From positions 1 through 64,000 of the forward strand of contig DATJZY010000176.1 of NCBI GenBank assembly GCA_035577985.1: DNA of 64,000 nucleotides, given 5' to 3'. Both the position numbers and the translations under genes were made by a program. Origin of the DNA: Candidatus Eisenbacteria bacterium. Its GTDB lineage: Bacteria > Desulfobacterota > Binatia > DP-6. The notes below the pieces were generated by a model. The model was not told the origin of the DNA and ran no database searches. It was given only the letters and a program-made list of their open reading frames with translations. Of this stretch, positions 1-9,776 are shown in pieces (the stretch's first letter is position 1; the number at the start of each line of letters is the position of its first letter).

Positions 1-1597
1 CGGGGTGCCAACCTGAGCCCCGATCGAGGAGACGTTGACGACGTGTCCGCCCCCACGCTTGCGCATGGCGGGCAGCAGGCCGAGGAGCAGGCGCACCGCA
101 CCGAAGTAGTTGATCTCCATGGTGCGCTCGAAGTCGTGGAAGCGATCTTCCGAGAGGCTGAGCGAGCGTCGGATCGAGCGGCCGGCGTTGTTGACGAGGA
201 CGTCCACGCCGCCGAAGCGTGCGACGACGTCGTGGCAGAGGCGCTCGACGCTTGCGGCGTCCGTGAGGTCGGTCGGAAACGCGGATGCCGTGCCGCCGGC
301 GCGCTCGATGAGCGTTCGCACCTCGGCGAGCTGATCGGCTCGCCGGGCGACGAGGATCGCGTGCGCGCCCGCGGCCGCGACCTTGATGGCGAGCGCCCGC
401 CCGATACCGGACGACGCGCCGGTGACGAGGACGTACTTGCCCCGCACCGCGCGTTCGAGACTTTGCGTGTGCGACGAGTCGGGGTGCAGATTGCCGTCCC
501 AATAGCTCCACAGACGCGGGGCATAGGAGGCGAGCGGCGGCACCGCGATGCCCGAGCCCGCGAGCGCAGCCAGGGTCTCGCCGCAGTCGAAGATGGTCGG
601 GTTGCCGACGTAGTGGAGCGCCCGTGGCGGGATCCCGATCGCGCGTTGCACGAGGCGGCTCGCCACCCCATCTCCATAGTGCGCGATGGCGTGCATGGCC
701 GTCTCCGCGATCCCGTTGAGGCCGGGAATGGGCAGCGAGAGTCGTGGGGCCCTGGCGGCGTCGGCGAAGACGTTGATCGTCTCGGCAGCGGTTCGCGGCG
801 ACGGGTCGACCAGATGGAAGGTCCTGCGGTCGAGACCCTCCCGGTGCGCGAGGTGGTCGAGCGCGGCGGCGACGAAGTCTGACCGGGACCAGATTGAGGT
901 AGCCCGTCCCGACGCGGGGCAGCGGCAGGAACGCCGGCAGCGAAGCCCCGAGGCGCGAAAGGAGGGGGAAGAAGTAATAGGGCCCGTCGACCTTGTCCAT
1001 CTCGCCCGTCACCGAATGACCCACGACGAGCGACGGCCGGTAGATGCGCCACGGCACGGCGCACGCGGTGCGCACGATGCGCTCGGATTCGTGCTTGGTG
1101 CGGAAGTACGGGTCCTGGAGATCGCCGGCCTCGTCGAACATGTCCTCGCGAAAGACGCCGTCGTATCGTCCCGCCACGGCAATCGAGCTCACGTGGTGGA
1201 AGCGCCGGGCCGCGATGCGCTCGGCGACCTCGACCGCATTGCGGGTCCCCACGACGTTCACCTCGTCGAGCGCTCGCTCGCTCGCCGCCATGTCGTAGAG
1301 GCCGCCGACGTGGAAGAAATGCGCGACACGCCCGCACAGATCCGCGAGCTGCGCGCCAGCGAGGCCGAAGCTCGGCACGACGAGGTCGCCCACCACCGGA
1401 ACGACTCGCTCGGCACCGGCGTCCCGACGCGCGAGCTGCTCTTCGAAGCGGCCGAGCGAACGCGTCCGCACGAGGACGAAAATCTTCCCCGTTCGCCGAC
1501 GAAGCAGCTCCTGGATCAGATGGCGGCCGATGAAGCCGGTGCCGCCGGTAAGGAAATAGTCACCGGACGTCGTCGGCGCATCGCCGCTCGAGACCAT
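1..1597 (-). pseudogene. Two-domain SDR fatty acyl-CoA reductase, frameshifted and cut by window edge
   Basis: The N-terminal half is an extended SDR of the male-sterility/thioester-reductase type, with the NAD(P) motif TGGTGFIGRHLI just after the start and a YFRTKHESE active-site segment. The C-terminal half is a classical SDR with VTGASSGIGRAL and VNNAGRS. This order matches the roughly 660-residue bacterial fatty acyl-CoA reductases of the Maqu_2507 type, which reduce acyl-CoA to alcohol. The chosen ATG is at 1597. The coding frame breaks at position 880, where one extra base separates NLVPV from DFVAAALDHLA; both parts otherwise read cleanly. About 130 C-terminal residues lie outside the window. 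The break may be an assembly error or a true mutation. Confidence 0.8.
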
Positions 1598-1698
1598 CCC
1601 GGGCCTTGAGCAGTCGGCGTGCCACCGCCGCAAGTCGCGACGCGCACCCCCGACGGTTTCAGGGACGAGAACCCCGGACGTCCGCCTTCCCATGTTCG

Positions 1699-1717
1699 GG
1701 AAGCGACGTTCGCTTCC
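1699..1717. terminator. Perfect 8-3-8 hairpin
   Basis: Arms GGAAGCGA and TCGCTTCC flank a 3-base loop, about 30 bases after the last stop of the collagen-like operon on the minus strand. There is no T tract, so termination is inferred from position and symmetry only. Confidence 0.4.
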
Positions 1718-1747
1718 GCCGATGCCGGCGGCGCGACCTGGACGTCC

Positions 1748-2437
1748 CTACCTGGTGAGCGCTCGGAACGGCGGCGTGAGCCCGAGCGCCATGTACGAGG
1801 TCGTGGTCGTCGTCAGGACGTTGATCGTGTGGTCGTAGGTGTTGCAGCAGCTTCCGCTCGCGGTCCGGACCGGACAGGGAGTGATGCCGTTCTGCGGATC
1901 GCTGACCTCGTAGGATCGCACGTGGATCGGAGCCGGTGCAGCCGCACCCGGAATGTAGATCGTGCTCTGGACTCCAGTGAGGATCGGAAGCCAACCTCCC
2001 GAATCGACGTACCCCGGTCCGCTGCAGTCCGTCGACTCGTGGTAGACGTTGCCGCCGATCCGGCCGTCGCCCGTGACGGCGAGCAGCACGGGTCCCGGCA
2101 AGCTCGAATGCGTGAACAGGACGGCCGCCATCACCTGATTGTTGCTGGAGGTCCCCGCCGCGTTCAGCACCGGACCGACCTCGAGCCCGGTCGCGTCGAC
2201 GAGATGGACCGGTGTGGGACCGGCCGGCCCCTGCGATCCGTTCGGCCCGGGAGTGTCTGTGACGCCCAGGGCAGTGAGCGACAGGACCGTCTCGTGCTTG
2301 CGACAGGCGCTCCGCACGTTGACGCCGCCCCCGCGCTTGCTCCGGCAGAGCGTTTCAGCGGGCGCGGAGGTCGCGACGAGCGTCGCCAGGAGGAGCAGCG
2401 GGAGCCATCGCGGGGTCGTCATGATCCGTCGCCTCAT
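1748..2437 (-). CDS. Secreted collagen-like paralogue A
   Basis: This is a 229-residue protein with an N-terminal signal sequence (WLPLLLLATLVATSAPAE). A short lysine/cysteine-rich stretch (CRSKRGGG, then ACRKHE) follows, then a brief Gly-X-Y run (GPNGSQGPAGP) and a C-terminal domain with a paired-Cys motif near GSCCNTY. The start at 2437 is preferred because its ATG overlaps the upstream TGA as ATGA. It is the last of three paralogous, translationally coupled genes. The function is unknown; collagen-like triplets in bacteria are often surface-exposed, but this run is far too short for a long triple helix. Confidence 0.75.
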   Translation of the reverse strand: MRRRIMTTPRWLPLLLLATLVATSAPAETLCRSKRGGGVNVRSACRKHETVLSLTALGVTDTPGPNGSQGPAGPTPVHLVDATGLEVGPVLNAAGTSSNNQVMAAVLFTHSSLPGPVLLAVTGDGRIGGNVYHESTDCSGPGYVDSGGWLPILTGVQSTIYIPGAAAPAPIHVRSYEVSDPQNGITPCPVRTASGSCCNTYDHTINVLTTTTTSYMALGLTPPFRALTR

Positions 2438-3084
2438 CGCAGCACGGCTCTGAAGGGAGGGGTGAAGTCGGGCAGCGCGATGCGGACGGCGGGGACGAGG
2501 TCGTCGTTGAACGTCGCGGCGATGCAGCACGTTCCGCGGACGGTCAGATCGGCGACGTCGCACAGGCCGAAGATGTCGGTTTCGTACGATATGATGGGGA
2601 TCGAGGCCGCGCTACCCGATGCCAGGTAGGCGGCGGATCCCTCCAAATGGGCGTATGCGCCGAGCATGGCCGACAGGTGAGGTTGGCCGTTGCAGTTCGC
2701 TTCCGTGTACTCCACGAACGCGAATGCATCGTCACCCAGGTTCGTGAAGCCGCTCGAGGCGACCGCGAACCGGACGGGTGATGCGAATCCCGGGTAGGTC
2801 ATGCTCACGAGCGCGGTCCCGAACTCGAACGAGAGAACCGTTCCGACTTCCTGATCATGCGCGTCCAGGATGGCGAGCGGGAACCCTCCTTGCTTGCCCG
2901 GCAGGCCGGCCTGGCCGGCGGGACCCGTAGGGCTGACGGCCGTGCCGTCGAGCGGTCGCTCCGACTTCTTGCAGTTCGCGCGCGAGGTGAGCTTGCCGTT
3001 CCGACCTACGCACCCGGTGGCGCCCGCGTCCGCCGCACCGGCGATGACCATGGCGACGGCGATCACGGTGCTGGCTCGGATCAT
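2434..3084 (-). CDS. Secreted collagen-like paralogue B
   Basis: This 216-residue protein has a signal peptide (MIRASTVIAVAMVIAGAAD) and an N-terminal C-x-C/K region (TGCVGRNGKLTSRANCKK). A few Gly-X-Y triplets (GPAGQAGLPGKQG) come next, then a beta-rich domain ending in GTCCIAATF. It has the same architecture as its two neighbours, which points to gene duplication within the operon. It starts in ATGA overlap with the upstream paralogue and ends in ATGA overlap with the downstream one. No enzyme motif is visible. Confidence 0.75.
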   Translation of the reverse strand: MIRASTVIAVAMVIAGAADAGATGCVGRNGKLTSRANCKKSERPLDGTAVSPTGPAGQAGLPGKQGGFPLAILDAHDQEVGTVLSFEFGTALVSMTYPGFASPVRFAVASSGFTNLGDDAFAFVEYTEANCNGQPHLSAMLGAYAHLEGSAAYLASGSAASIPIISYETDIFGLCDVADLTVRGTCCIAATFNDDLVPAVRIALPDFTPPFRAVLR

Positions 3085-3758
3085 GGCGTCACGCCCGTGA
3101 TCGGGAACGTGATGCCGAGGTCGGTCACGTCGAACCGCGCGGCGGGCGCGACGGACGTCATGAGCACCGACGTGTACGGCTGGCAGCAGGTTCCCCGCGT
3201 CGTGGGGGTCAAGCAGCTCTCCTCGACCGCCTCGAAGGATTGCGGCAGCAGAGTCACGGACGCTGCGGTCGAGTAGTACAGCGCCTGACCCACCACGCTC
3301 GCCGACGGGAGCAATGGCCGGGTGTGCCCCACGTGGGGTTGCCCAGCGCAATCGGGTTGTAGGTAGTAGATCAGGTCATCGAACCCGACGTCGATTCCGG
3401 TGTCGATGGGTAGCGTCCGGAATACCAGCAGCGTCGGTTGCGGTAGCGGCGCCCGATCGATCACGCACGCTGGTTCCGTGCCCGCGTCGATGACGTGACC
3501 GACGTCGTTGCCGCTGCCGTCGACGATGCGAAGCGGGACCTGCCCGCTGGGTCCGGTCGGACCGGTAGCGCCCATCTGGCCGGGAAGCCCGACGATGCCG
3601 AGGTCCGCTGGCGTCAGCACCGTGTCCCGGCGCTTGCAGCGTTCGGCGGCGACGACCCGCCCCGACTTCTTCGCACAGAGCGTGAGCGCGTTCGCCGGGT
3701 CGGTGGCGACGACCAACAGCAACGCGCCCGCGAGGACCAGGCGTGGGAGCGCAATCAT
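3081..3758 (-). CDS. Secreted collagen-like paralogue C
   Basis: This first gene of the three-gene operon encodes 225 residues: a signal peptide (LVLAGALLLVVATDPANA), a C-x-KKSGR...CKRRDT segment, five Gly-X-Y triplets (GLPGQMGATGPTGPSG), and a C-terminal domain with QPDCAGQPHVG and GTCCQPY. The CAGQPH/CNGQPH and GTCC motifs are shared with paralogue B, so these Cys probably form disulfides outside the cytoplasm. Its role is unknown. Confidence 0.75.
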   Translation of the reverse strand: MIALPRLVLAGALLLVVATDPANALTLCAKKSGRVVAAERCKRRDTVLTPADLGIVGLPGQMGATGPTGPSGQVPLRIVDGSGNDVGHVIDAGTEPACVIDRAPLPQPTLLVFRTLPIDTGIDVGFDDLIYYLQPDCAGQPHVGHTRPLLPSASVVGQALYYSTAASVTLLPQSFEAVEESCLTPTTRGTCCQPYTSVLMTSVAPAARFDVTDLGITFPITGVTP

Positions 3759-3799
3759 TCGACACCCCTACAACAAGACGGCCCCCGGATGCAGCCCCC

Positions 3800-5209
3800 C
3801 TATACCCGCACGAAGTCGATGAACCCGCGCTCGGGGTCCGTGTGGACGAGCCGGACACGCACCTCGTCGCCCACGTCGAGCCCTTCCTCGCCGCGCTCGA
3901 CGCGTCCCTCGACGGGCGGATCGAAGACGCGCACCCACGTGCCCTTCGACGAGGCGCCCGTCACGACGCCGTCGAACTGCTGGCCGATCCGGCTCGAGAG
4001 CAGGCACGCGGCGGCGGCCTTGCGCACCCGCCGCTCGACCTTCTGGGCGCCGTCCTCCTTCTCGGTGCATTCGGCGGCGAGGGCGTTCAGCTCGTCTCGA
4101 CCGTACGGCACCTTCTTCTGCGCGAGGGCCGCGTGCACGAGGCGCTGCGTGACGAGGTCGGGATAGCGCCGGTTGGGCGCCGTCGAGTGCGTGTATTCGC
4201 TCACCGCGAGCCCGAAGTGCCCGACGACGGTCTGGCCGGGGAAGCTGGCCGCGTACTCGCCGCGCCCGAGCAGCTTGACGATGGTGAGGGAGAGATCCGG
4301 AAATCGCAGCGGATCGGCGGCCCTGCGCCTCAGCAGGAACGCGTTGAGCGCCGGCGCGTCGGGCGCGCCGGGCAGCTGCTCACCGTAGTCGGCGGCGAGC
4401 GACACGATGCGCTGCCAGCGCTCGGGCAAGCGCACGACCCGGCGGAACACCGGGAACCGCCGCGCTTCGAGGAACCGTGCCACGATCCCGTTCGCGGCGA
4501 TCATGAAGTCCTCGATCAGCTGCCGGGCGCGGTTCGGGGCCTCGGCCGCGAGCCTGCTCACGCGGTCGCCGTCGAACTCCGCACGAGCCTCGATGGTCTC
4601 GAGCTCGAGTGCGCCGTGGTCGTGGCGATGCTCCTTCAGGCGCTGCGCCACGCCGTCCTGGAGCTTCAGGTTCTCCGCCAGCCCGGACACGGCGGCGACC
4701 GCCGCAGGCAGCGGGCCCTCGCCCTCGAGCCAGGCGCCGACCGCGTGGTAGGCGAGCTTCGCGTGGTTGTGCACGAGCGCGGGGTAGACAGTCGACTCGC
4801 CGCACACGCCGTCGGGCCCGACCGCGATCTCGATCACCACCGCGAGGCGATCCACGTCCGGGTTGAGCGACGTGAGATCGGTGCTGAGTCGCTCCGGTAG
4901 CATCGGGAAGATCCGGGGCGGCGTGTAGACCGAGGTGGTGTTGGCGCGCGCGTGCCGGTCGAGCGCCGTGCCCGGGGACACGGTCGCGCTCACGTCGGCG
5001 ACGGCCACGCGGATCGTGGTGCAGCCGTCGATCGACGCCTCGGCCACCGTGAGCTGGTCGAGATCACGCGAGTCGTCGTTGTCGATCGAGCACCAGGGCA
5101 GGGCACGCAGGTCGCGCGCGTGGCCGTGGCCGCCGGCGCCATCCGGGAGCGCGCCGGCCTCGGCCAGCGCCGCGGGCGGAAACTCGGGCTCGAGCCCGTA
5201 CTCGATCAT
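3800..5209 (-). CDS. RNB-domain exoribonuclease (RNase II/R family)
   Basis: This is a 3'-5' exoribonuclease catalytic module followed by an S1-like RNA-binding C-terminus (GVVTGASSKGTWVRV...). The Asp-rich active-site motif SIDNDDSRDLDQ lies at residues 41-52 from the ATG used here, and ends in the conserved HSTAPNRRYPDL segment. At about 470 residues it is shorter than RNase R, resembling the compact RNB proteins of many proteobacteria. The start is uncertain: ATG 5209 leaves 53 bases after the upstream stop. Homologues usually have around 20 more residues, which would require CTG at 5266 (overlapping the LOG stop) or GTG at 5290. Confidence 0.9.
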   Translation of the reverse strand: MIEYGLEPEFPPAALAEAGALPDGAGGHGHARDLRALPWCSIDNDDSRDLDQLTVAEASIDGCTTIRVAVADVSATVSPGTALDRHARANTTSVYTPPRIFPMLPERLSTDLTSLNPDVDRLAVVIEIAVGPDGVCGESTVYPALVHNHAKLAYHAVGAWLEGEGPLPAAVAAVSGLAENLKLQDGVAQRLKEHRHDHGALELETIEARAEFDGDRVSRLAAEAPNRARQLIEDFMIAANGIVARFLEARRFPVFRRVVRLPERWQRIVSLAADYGEQLPGAPDAPALNAFLLRRRAADPLRFPDLSLTIVKLLGRGEYAASFPGQTVVGHFGLAVSEYTHSTAPNRRYPDLVTQRLVHAALAQKKVPYGRDELNALAAECTEKEDGAQKVERRVRKAAAACLLSSRIGQQFDGVVTGASSKGTWVRVFDPPVEGRVERGEEGLDVGDEVRVRLVHTDPERGFIDFVRV

Positions 5210-5262
5210 CGCGTTCCGCGCGACGCGGAGAAGGAGGGCGCGCTCCGATTCTCGGGACGGCG

Positions 5263-6039
<777 letters not shown>

Positions 6040-6093
6040 CGCGCGGCATGGTGCCAGAGGAGCGTCCCGCACCCAAACGGCACGAGCGTGCGA

Positions 6094-6549
6094 TCAGGCA
6101 GGGCAGGCGAGGTAGCCACCGTCGATCGGCAGTACCGTGCCCGTCACGTACCGCGACTCGTTCGATGCCAGATAGACGCAGCCCCACGCGATGTCCTCGG
6201 GTGTTCCGAAGTACGGCAGGGGGATGCTGCGCTCGAGCCAGACGCGTCGCTCGGGATTCGCGAGCAGGCGCTCGATGCTCTCGCCGCTCTCGATCAGCCC
6301 CGACGAGATTGCGTTCACCCGGATCCGGTCCCTCGCGTAGCCGACGGCCATCGATCGCGTGAGGGCGTTCATCGCGCCCTTGCTCGCCGAGTAGGCGTCC
6401 ATGGTCTTCGCCTGCGCCCGCTCGCCGGCGGCGACGGTCCGCCCCGCGAGGACGACCTTTGCGCCCTCGCGCGCGAACACGGTCGCGATGGTGCGCCCGA
6501 TGCCTCTCGTGGCGCCCGTGACGATCGCCACCTTGCCGTCGAGTCGCAT
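6094..6549 (-). pseudogene. SDR oxidoreductase with large internal in-frame deletion
   Basis: The 151-residue product keeps the cofactor motif TGATRGIG near residue 11, the YSASKGA active-site Tyr/Lys segment and a normal SDR C-terminus (GTVLPIDGGY). The roughly 100 residues that normally lie between beta-strand 2 and the active-site Tyr are absent. The missing block includes the NNAG motif and the catalytic Ser. The join falls between GRTVAAGERAQ and AKTMDAYSASK, and the frame is kept. A classical SDR is about 250 residues, so this is very likely inactive. A functional mini-protein is possible but unlikely. Confidence 0.75.
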
Positions 6550-6635
6550 CGTCGGGCGGAGTCTTTGCCCGCCACCTGCATGGGCGTCAAGGCGACTGGA
6601 CGGCTCGCATCGGCGCGTCGTAGGACGGCAGGATC

Positions 6636-7664
6636 GTGGTGAAGATCGGCCGCCTCCTCGACCATCCCACCAAAGCGGGCGGTGCCATGGACTACGGCCG
6701 CGCCGCGCTCGACCTCGTGTTCGACGACGTGAACGCACGCGGCGGGATCGACGGCGCGCCGATCACCATCGTCGAGGTCGACGCCGTCGGCAGCATCGAA
6801 CGCGTGAAGGAGGGCGCACGGCGGCTCGCGTCGGACGGGTGCATTCTCATCCTCGGTCCCGCCGTCACCGACTTCGCCGTGCCGCTCGTCCCCGTGCTCG
6901 ACGAGATCCGGGTGCCGGCGATCAACTGGTCCGGCAGCGGCCTCGCGCGCGGCAAATGGACATTCCAGTTGAAAGTCGGCTCGCTGCCCGACGAAGCCGG
7001 GTATCTCACCCGTCTCGTCGCCGCTGGCGGCTACCGCGCGGTGGCGCTCGTCCGCGACGCCGGCCCGATCGGCGACGAGTACGCGGGCTACCTGCGCGGC
7101 GGGCTCGGCAGCCTCGGCGTCGGCGTGGCCGCCGACGTGGAGATCGCGAAGCCCGACGCCGCCGGGCGCTGCGTCGATGCGATCCGGCGCGCCGAGCCAC
7201 CCTGCGTCGTCTATCTGGGACTCGGGCCCAGCGGCGTCGCCTTCTGCCGTGCGCTGCGGGCGAGCGGTGACCGCGTAGCAGTGATCGGCAACATCGGCAT
7301 CGGGGTCTTTCCCGAGCCTGCGCTCGAGGGCGTCGTCTTCACCGACGTCGTCGACGACGCGAACCCGGTGCTGCAGCGCTTCGCGCAGAAGTGGGAGGCG
7401 CGTTTCGGTTCGCCACCGCTTCTCCTCGGCCTCGCGGCGTCGCACGACCTCGCGACGACCGCGGTCGCAGCCCTGCGCCGCGCCCCGTCGCTCACGCCTG
7501 CCGGCGTGCGCAGCGGCCTGGAGCACCTCCGCGGTATCCCCGCGGCGGCGGGCGCGGCCGGTACGACCATCGGCTTCGCACCCTGGGATCGCGACGGCTA
7601 CAAGGGGCCGCTGATCGTCTACCGCGAGATCAAGGGCGGGCGGTCGGTGATGCACCGTCGTTGA
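6636..7664 (+). CDS. Periplasmic-binding-protein-like protein without signal peptide
   Basis: This 342-residue type I periplasmic binding fold resembles branched-chain amino acid/amide ABC-transporter receptors, with an N-terminal VKIGRLLDHPTKAG strand and alternating alpha/beta segments throughout. Two features are odd: no signal peptide precedes the mature-type N-terminus, and no permease or ATPase gene is adjacent. It may be a cytoplasmic ligand sensor, or the true start may have been lost. The start used is GTG with a second GTG right after it. It is divergent from the deleted SDR. Confidence 0.7.
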   Translation: MVKIGRLLDHPTKAGGAMDYGRAALDLVFDDVNARGGIDGAPITIVEVDAVGSIERVKEGARRLASDGCILILGPAVTDFAVPLVPVLDEIRVPAINWSGSGLARGKWTFQLKVGSLPDEAGYLTRLVAAGGYRAVALVRDAGPIGDEYAGYLRGGLGSLGVGVAADVEIAKPDAAGRCVDAIRRAEPPCVVYLGLGPSGVAFCRALRASGDRVAVIGNIGIGVFPEPALEGVVFTDVVDDANPVLQRFAQKWEARFGSPPLLLGLAASHDLATTAVAALRRAPSLTPAGVRSGLEHLRGIPAAAGAAGTTIGFAPWDRDGYKGPLIVYREIKGGRSVMHRR

Positions 7665-7673
7665 GGGGGATCC

Positions 7674-8081
7674 TCATTTCTTTGGCCACGGATCGAACGA
7701 TCCGAAGTACCAGAGCTGTCCCTCGGGATCGCGGGCTCCGTAGCCCTTTCCACCGTACTCCTTGGCTTCCAGCGGGAACACGATCTCCGCGCCGGCCGCC
7801 TTCGCACGCGCATGGTGCGCGTCGCAGTCCTCGACGACGACGTACACGGAGCCGGTGAGCACGCTCGCATCCGCGGCGGGCTTCCACAGCTTGGCGATCT
7901 CGTCGTCGCGGTGCGAGCCGAGCATGATCATGCCGTCGCCGAGCGTCAGCTCGGCATGCGCGATGGTGCCGTGCTCGCCGGGCACGACGAGATGGCGCTC
8001 GAATCCGAAGGCTCGACAGAGCCACTCGAGCATTCGGGGTGCGTCCTTGTAGCGCATCGAGGGGATCATCGTGGAGCCCAT
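7674..8081 (-). CDS. VOC-superfamily (glyoxalase/bleomycin-resistance) protein
   Basis: This is a single VOC domain of 135 residues, with RYKDAPRMLEWLCRAFGFE at the first beta-alpha unit and the terminal strand RDPEGQLWYFGS. Members bind a metal and act as lyases, dioxygenases or drug-binding proteins; the substrate cannot be read from the sequence. A good ribosome-binding site (GAGGAGG) precedes ATG 8081. It is the last gene of the tautomerase-GST-SnoaL-VOC run, which suggests catabolism or detoxification of an electrophilic or aromatic compound. Confidence 0.8.
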   Translation of the reverse strand: MGSTMIPSMRYKDAPRMLEWLCRAFGFERHLVVPGEHGTIAHAELTLGDGMIMLGSHRDDEIAKLWKPAADASVLTGSVYVVVEDCDAHHARAKAAGAEIVFPLEAKEYGGKGYGARDPEGQLWYFGSFDPWPKK

Positions 8082-8133
8082 GCCGTCCTCCTCTCGTGGC
8101 GGGTAGCGCGGCCGGATGGGGTTGTCGAGACCG

Positions 8134-8583
8134 CTAGTCGGTGATGGGTGGCGCACTCGCTTCCACCAGCCCAGCCGCCGCCTTTTCCTCGAGGTAGCGG
8201 CGGAGCTTCGCGGTGTCGCAGTAGACCGAGAGCCCCACCACGCGACCCCAGCGCAGGCGGAACACGTGGACGCCCTGATTGCCGGCCGGAGCACCGTTCA
8301 CGGTGAAGTGGTCGACCCATTCGATCATCGCGACGGTGTCCCACGGCCAGCCCGCGACGGCGATGCTGCGAATCTCGAAACGGAGATCAGGGAACACCCG
8401 CGCGAGGCGACCGTACCAGGCGCGTGTCGCGTCGAGGCCCCGCCGCGTCCCGCCGAGCGCGTGGTCCCCGAAGAACACGTGGCGATGGGCCGGCGCGAAC
8501 TGCGGCACGATGCGATCGTAGCGGCCGGCGTTGATGTCCTCGAAGGCGCGGCGGAGCCGGCGCTGCACGATGCGGTGATACAT
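8134..8583 (-). CDS. SnoaL/NTF2-like ester-cyclase family protein
   Basis: This 149-residue cone-fold protein has the pattern of a SnoaL-like polyketide cyclase/ester cyclase: an N-terminal helical pair, GLDATRAWYGRLARVFPDL in the middle and EWVDHFTVNGAP before the last strands. Such domains catalyse ring closure or hydrolysis, or simply bind small hydrophobic ligands. It starts 3 bases after the GST stop, so the two are almost certainly co-transcribed. The exact substrate is unknown. Confidence 0.75.
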   Translation of the reverse strand: MYHRIVQRRLRRAFEDINAGRYDRIVPQFAPAHRHVFFGDHALGGTRRGLDATRAWYGRLARVFPDLRFEIRSIAVAGWPWDTVAMIEWVDHFTVNGAPAGNQGVHVFRLRWGRVVGLSVYCDTAKLRRYLEEKAAAGLVEASAPPITD

Positions 8584-8586
8584 GGT

Positions 8587-9318
8587 TCAGGCGGCGACCG
8601 GGTTGCGGCCCGCCTCCGGGCGGCCGAGGCGCTCGAAGAACCCCTCGAGCCACGCGGCCGCGTGCCGCCGCGACGCGATCAGCGACAGCACCGCGGCCAC
8701 CCGGCCGATGTGCGCGACGTGAAGGCACGCGGCGACGGCCACGTCGGCGATCGTCGGCGAGTCGCCGACGAGCCAGGATCGCCCCTCGGCCAGCGCGTTC
8801 ACGACGTCGAGGTGACGCAGGAGCTGCTGCCGCACGACGTCCGGTCCGAGCGGCACCAGGTGGCCGTAACGATTGCTGCCGCTCCGCCGCAGCCGTGCCG
8901 CCACAACGGGGCCCAGGAACGACGGCAGGCCCTTGAATGCGAGCACCCCCGCGACCATGCGGCGCCGCGCGGACGGGTCGAACGCCCGCTCGTAGGTCAC
9001 GAGCGCGCACAGCGACTCGTCGGCCCATTCTTCCACCAGCGTCGCCTGCGCGGCCAAACGAGGATCGCGGGGAAGGAGGGCGGGGTCGGGGTGGAGGGTC
9101 CCGAGCCGGCGCAGGATCTCGGTCGAGTCGTGGACGCGCTCACCGTCCACGACGAGGACCGGCAGCTTCCCGGTCCGGCTGTGCTTCTTGAAGGCGCTCG
9201 TCGTGACCGTGTCGAACGCAAGCCCCTTCAGCTCGAGCGCCCAGCGCACCTTGTTGCAGTACGGCGAATAGGAGAGGCCTCCTTCGCCCGGGGGTTGGTG
9301 GAGGACGAGGCGGCTCAT
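8587..9318 (-). CDS. Glutathione S-transferase-like protein
   Basis: This 243-residue protein has an N-terminal thioredoxin-like domain (YSPYCNKVRWALELKG, then GKLPVLVVDG with the cis-Pro and DSTEILRRL) and an all-helical C-terminal domain ending GDSPTIADVAVAACL. This is the standard cytosolic GST plan. Its ATG overlaps the stop of the upstream tautomerase gene (ATGA), so the two are translationally coupled. Conjugation or isomerisation of electrophiles is the probable role. Confidence 0.85.
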   Translation of the reverse strand: MSRLVLHQPPGEGGLSYSPYCNKVRWALELKGLAFDTVTTSAFKKHSRTGKLPVLVVDGERVHDSTEILRRLGTLHPDPALLPRDPRLAAQATLVEEWADESLCALVTYERAFDPSARRRMVAGVLAFKGLPSFLGPVVAARLRRSGSNRYGHLVPLGPDVVRQQLLRHLDVVNALAEGRSWLVGDSPTIADVAVAACLHVAHIGRVAAVLSLIASRRHAAAWLEGFFERLGRPEAGRNPVAA

Positions 9319-9761
9319 GCGGCCACCTCGCCGGTCACGACGAAGCTCGCGATGTCCGCGAACCGCACGACGCGGCCCATCGCCCCCCAATTGCCCTCGG
9401 GGACCTCGTTTATGTGCACCCAGGCGACGGGGGCGTGCACGAGGCGGCTGGGATCGTCGTCGGTCGCCGCCAGCACGGCCGTCACGCGCTCGATCATGTC
9501 GCAGCGCTTGTGGTCGTCGAGCGATCCGGCGGGAACCGCGATGCGCACGACGAAGCGTGGCGGCTCGCCCGGGACCGCGCTATGGCCCCCGACCCACCAG
9601 GCGTCGATCTCCTGCCAGACGAGCCAGGAGATCGAGCGGGCGGCCGGCGTGTCGGGTGCGCCTTCGGCGCGCATGACCTCGGAGACGAGCCGCTCTCCGA
9701 CGGCGGTGCGGCGCGCCTCGGAGACGGCGCCGCGGGGAGTGAACACTTCGACGAACGGCAT
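9315..9761 (-). CDS. Tautomerase-family protein
   Basis: The start is taken at MPFVEVFTPRG, which puts a proline directly after the initiator Met. This is the hallmark of the 4-oxalocrotonate tautomerase superfamily, where the processed Pro1 is the catalytic base. A GGGAGG ribosome-binding site lies just upstream and supports this start over an in-frame upstream ATG. At 148 residues it is about the size of two fused tautomerase units. It is first in the operon that faces the HxlR gene. Confidence 0.75.
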   Translation of the reverse strand: MPFVEVFTPRGAVSEARRTAVGERLVSEVMRAEGAPDTPAARSISWLVWQEIDAWWVGGHSAVPGEPPRFVVRIAVPAGSLDDHKRCDMIERVTAVLAATDDDPSRLVHAPVAWVHINEVPEGNWGAMGRVVRFADIASFVVTGEVAA

Positions 9762-9776
9762 GGAGCACCTCCCTAT

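Noticed and set aside
43..882. Plus-strand frame at the left edge
   Set aside because: It is antisense to the two-SDR reductase, whose cofactor and active-site motifs are clear.
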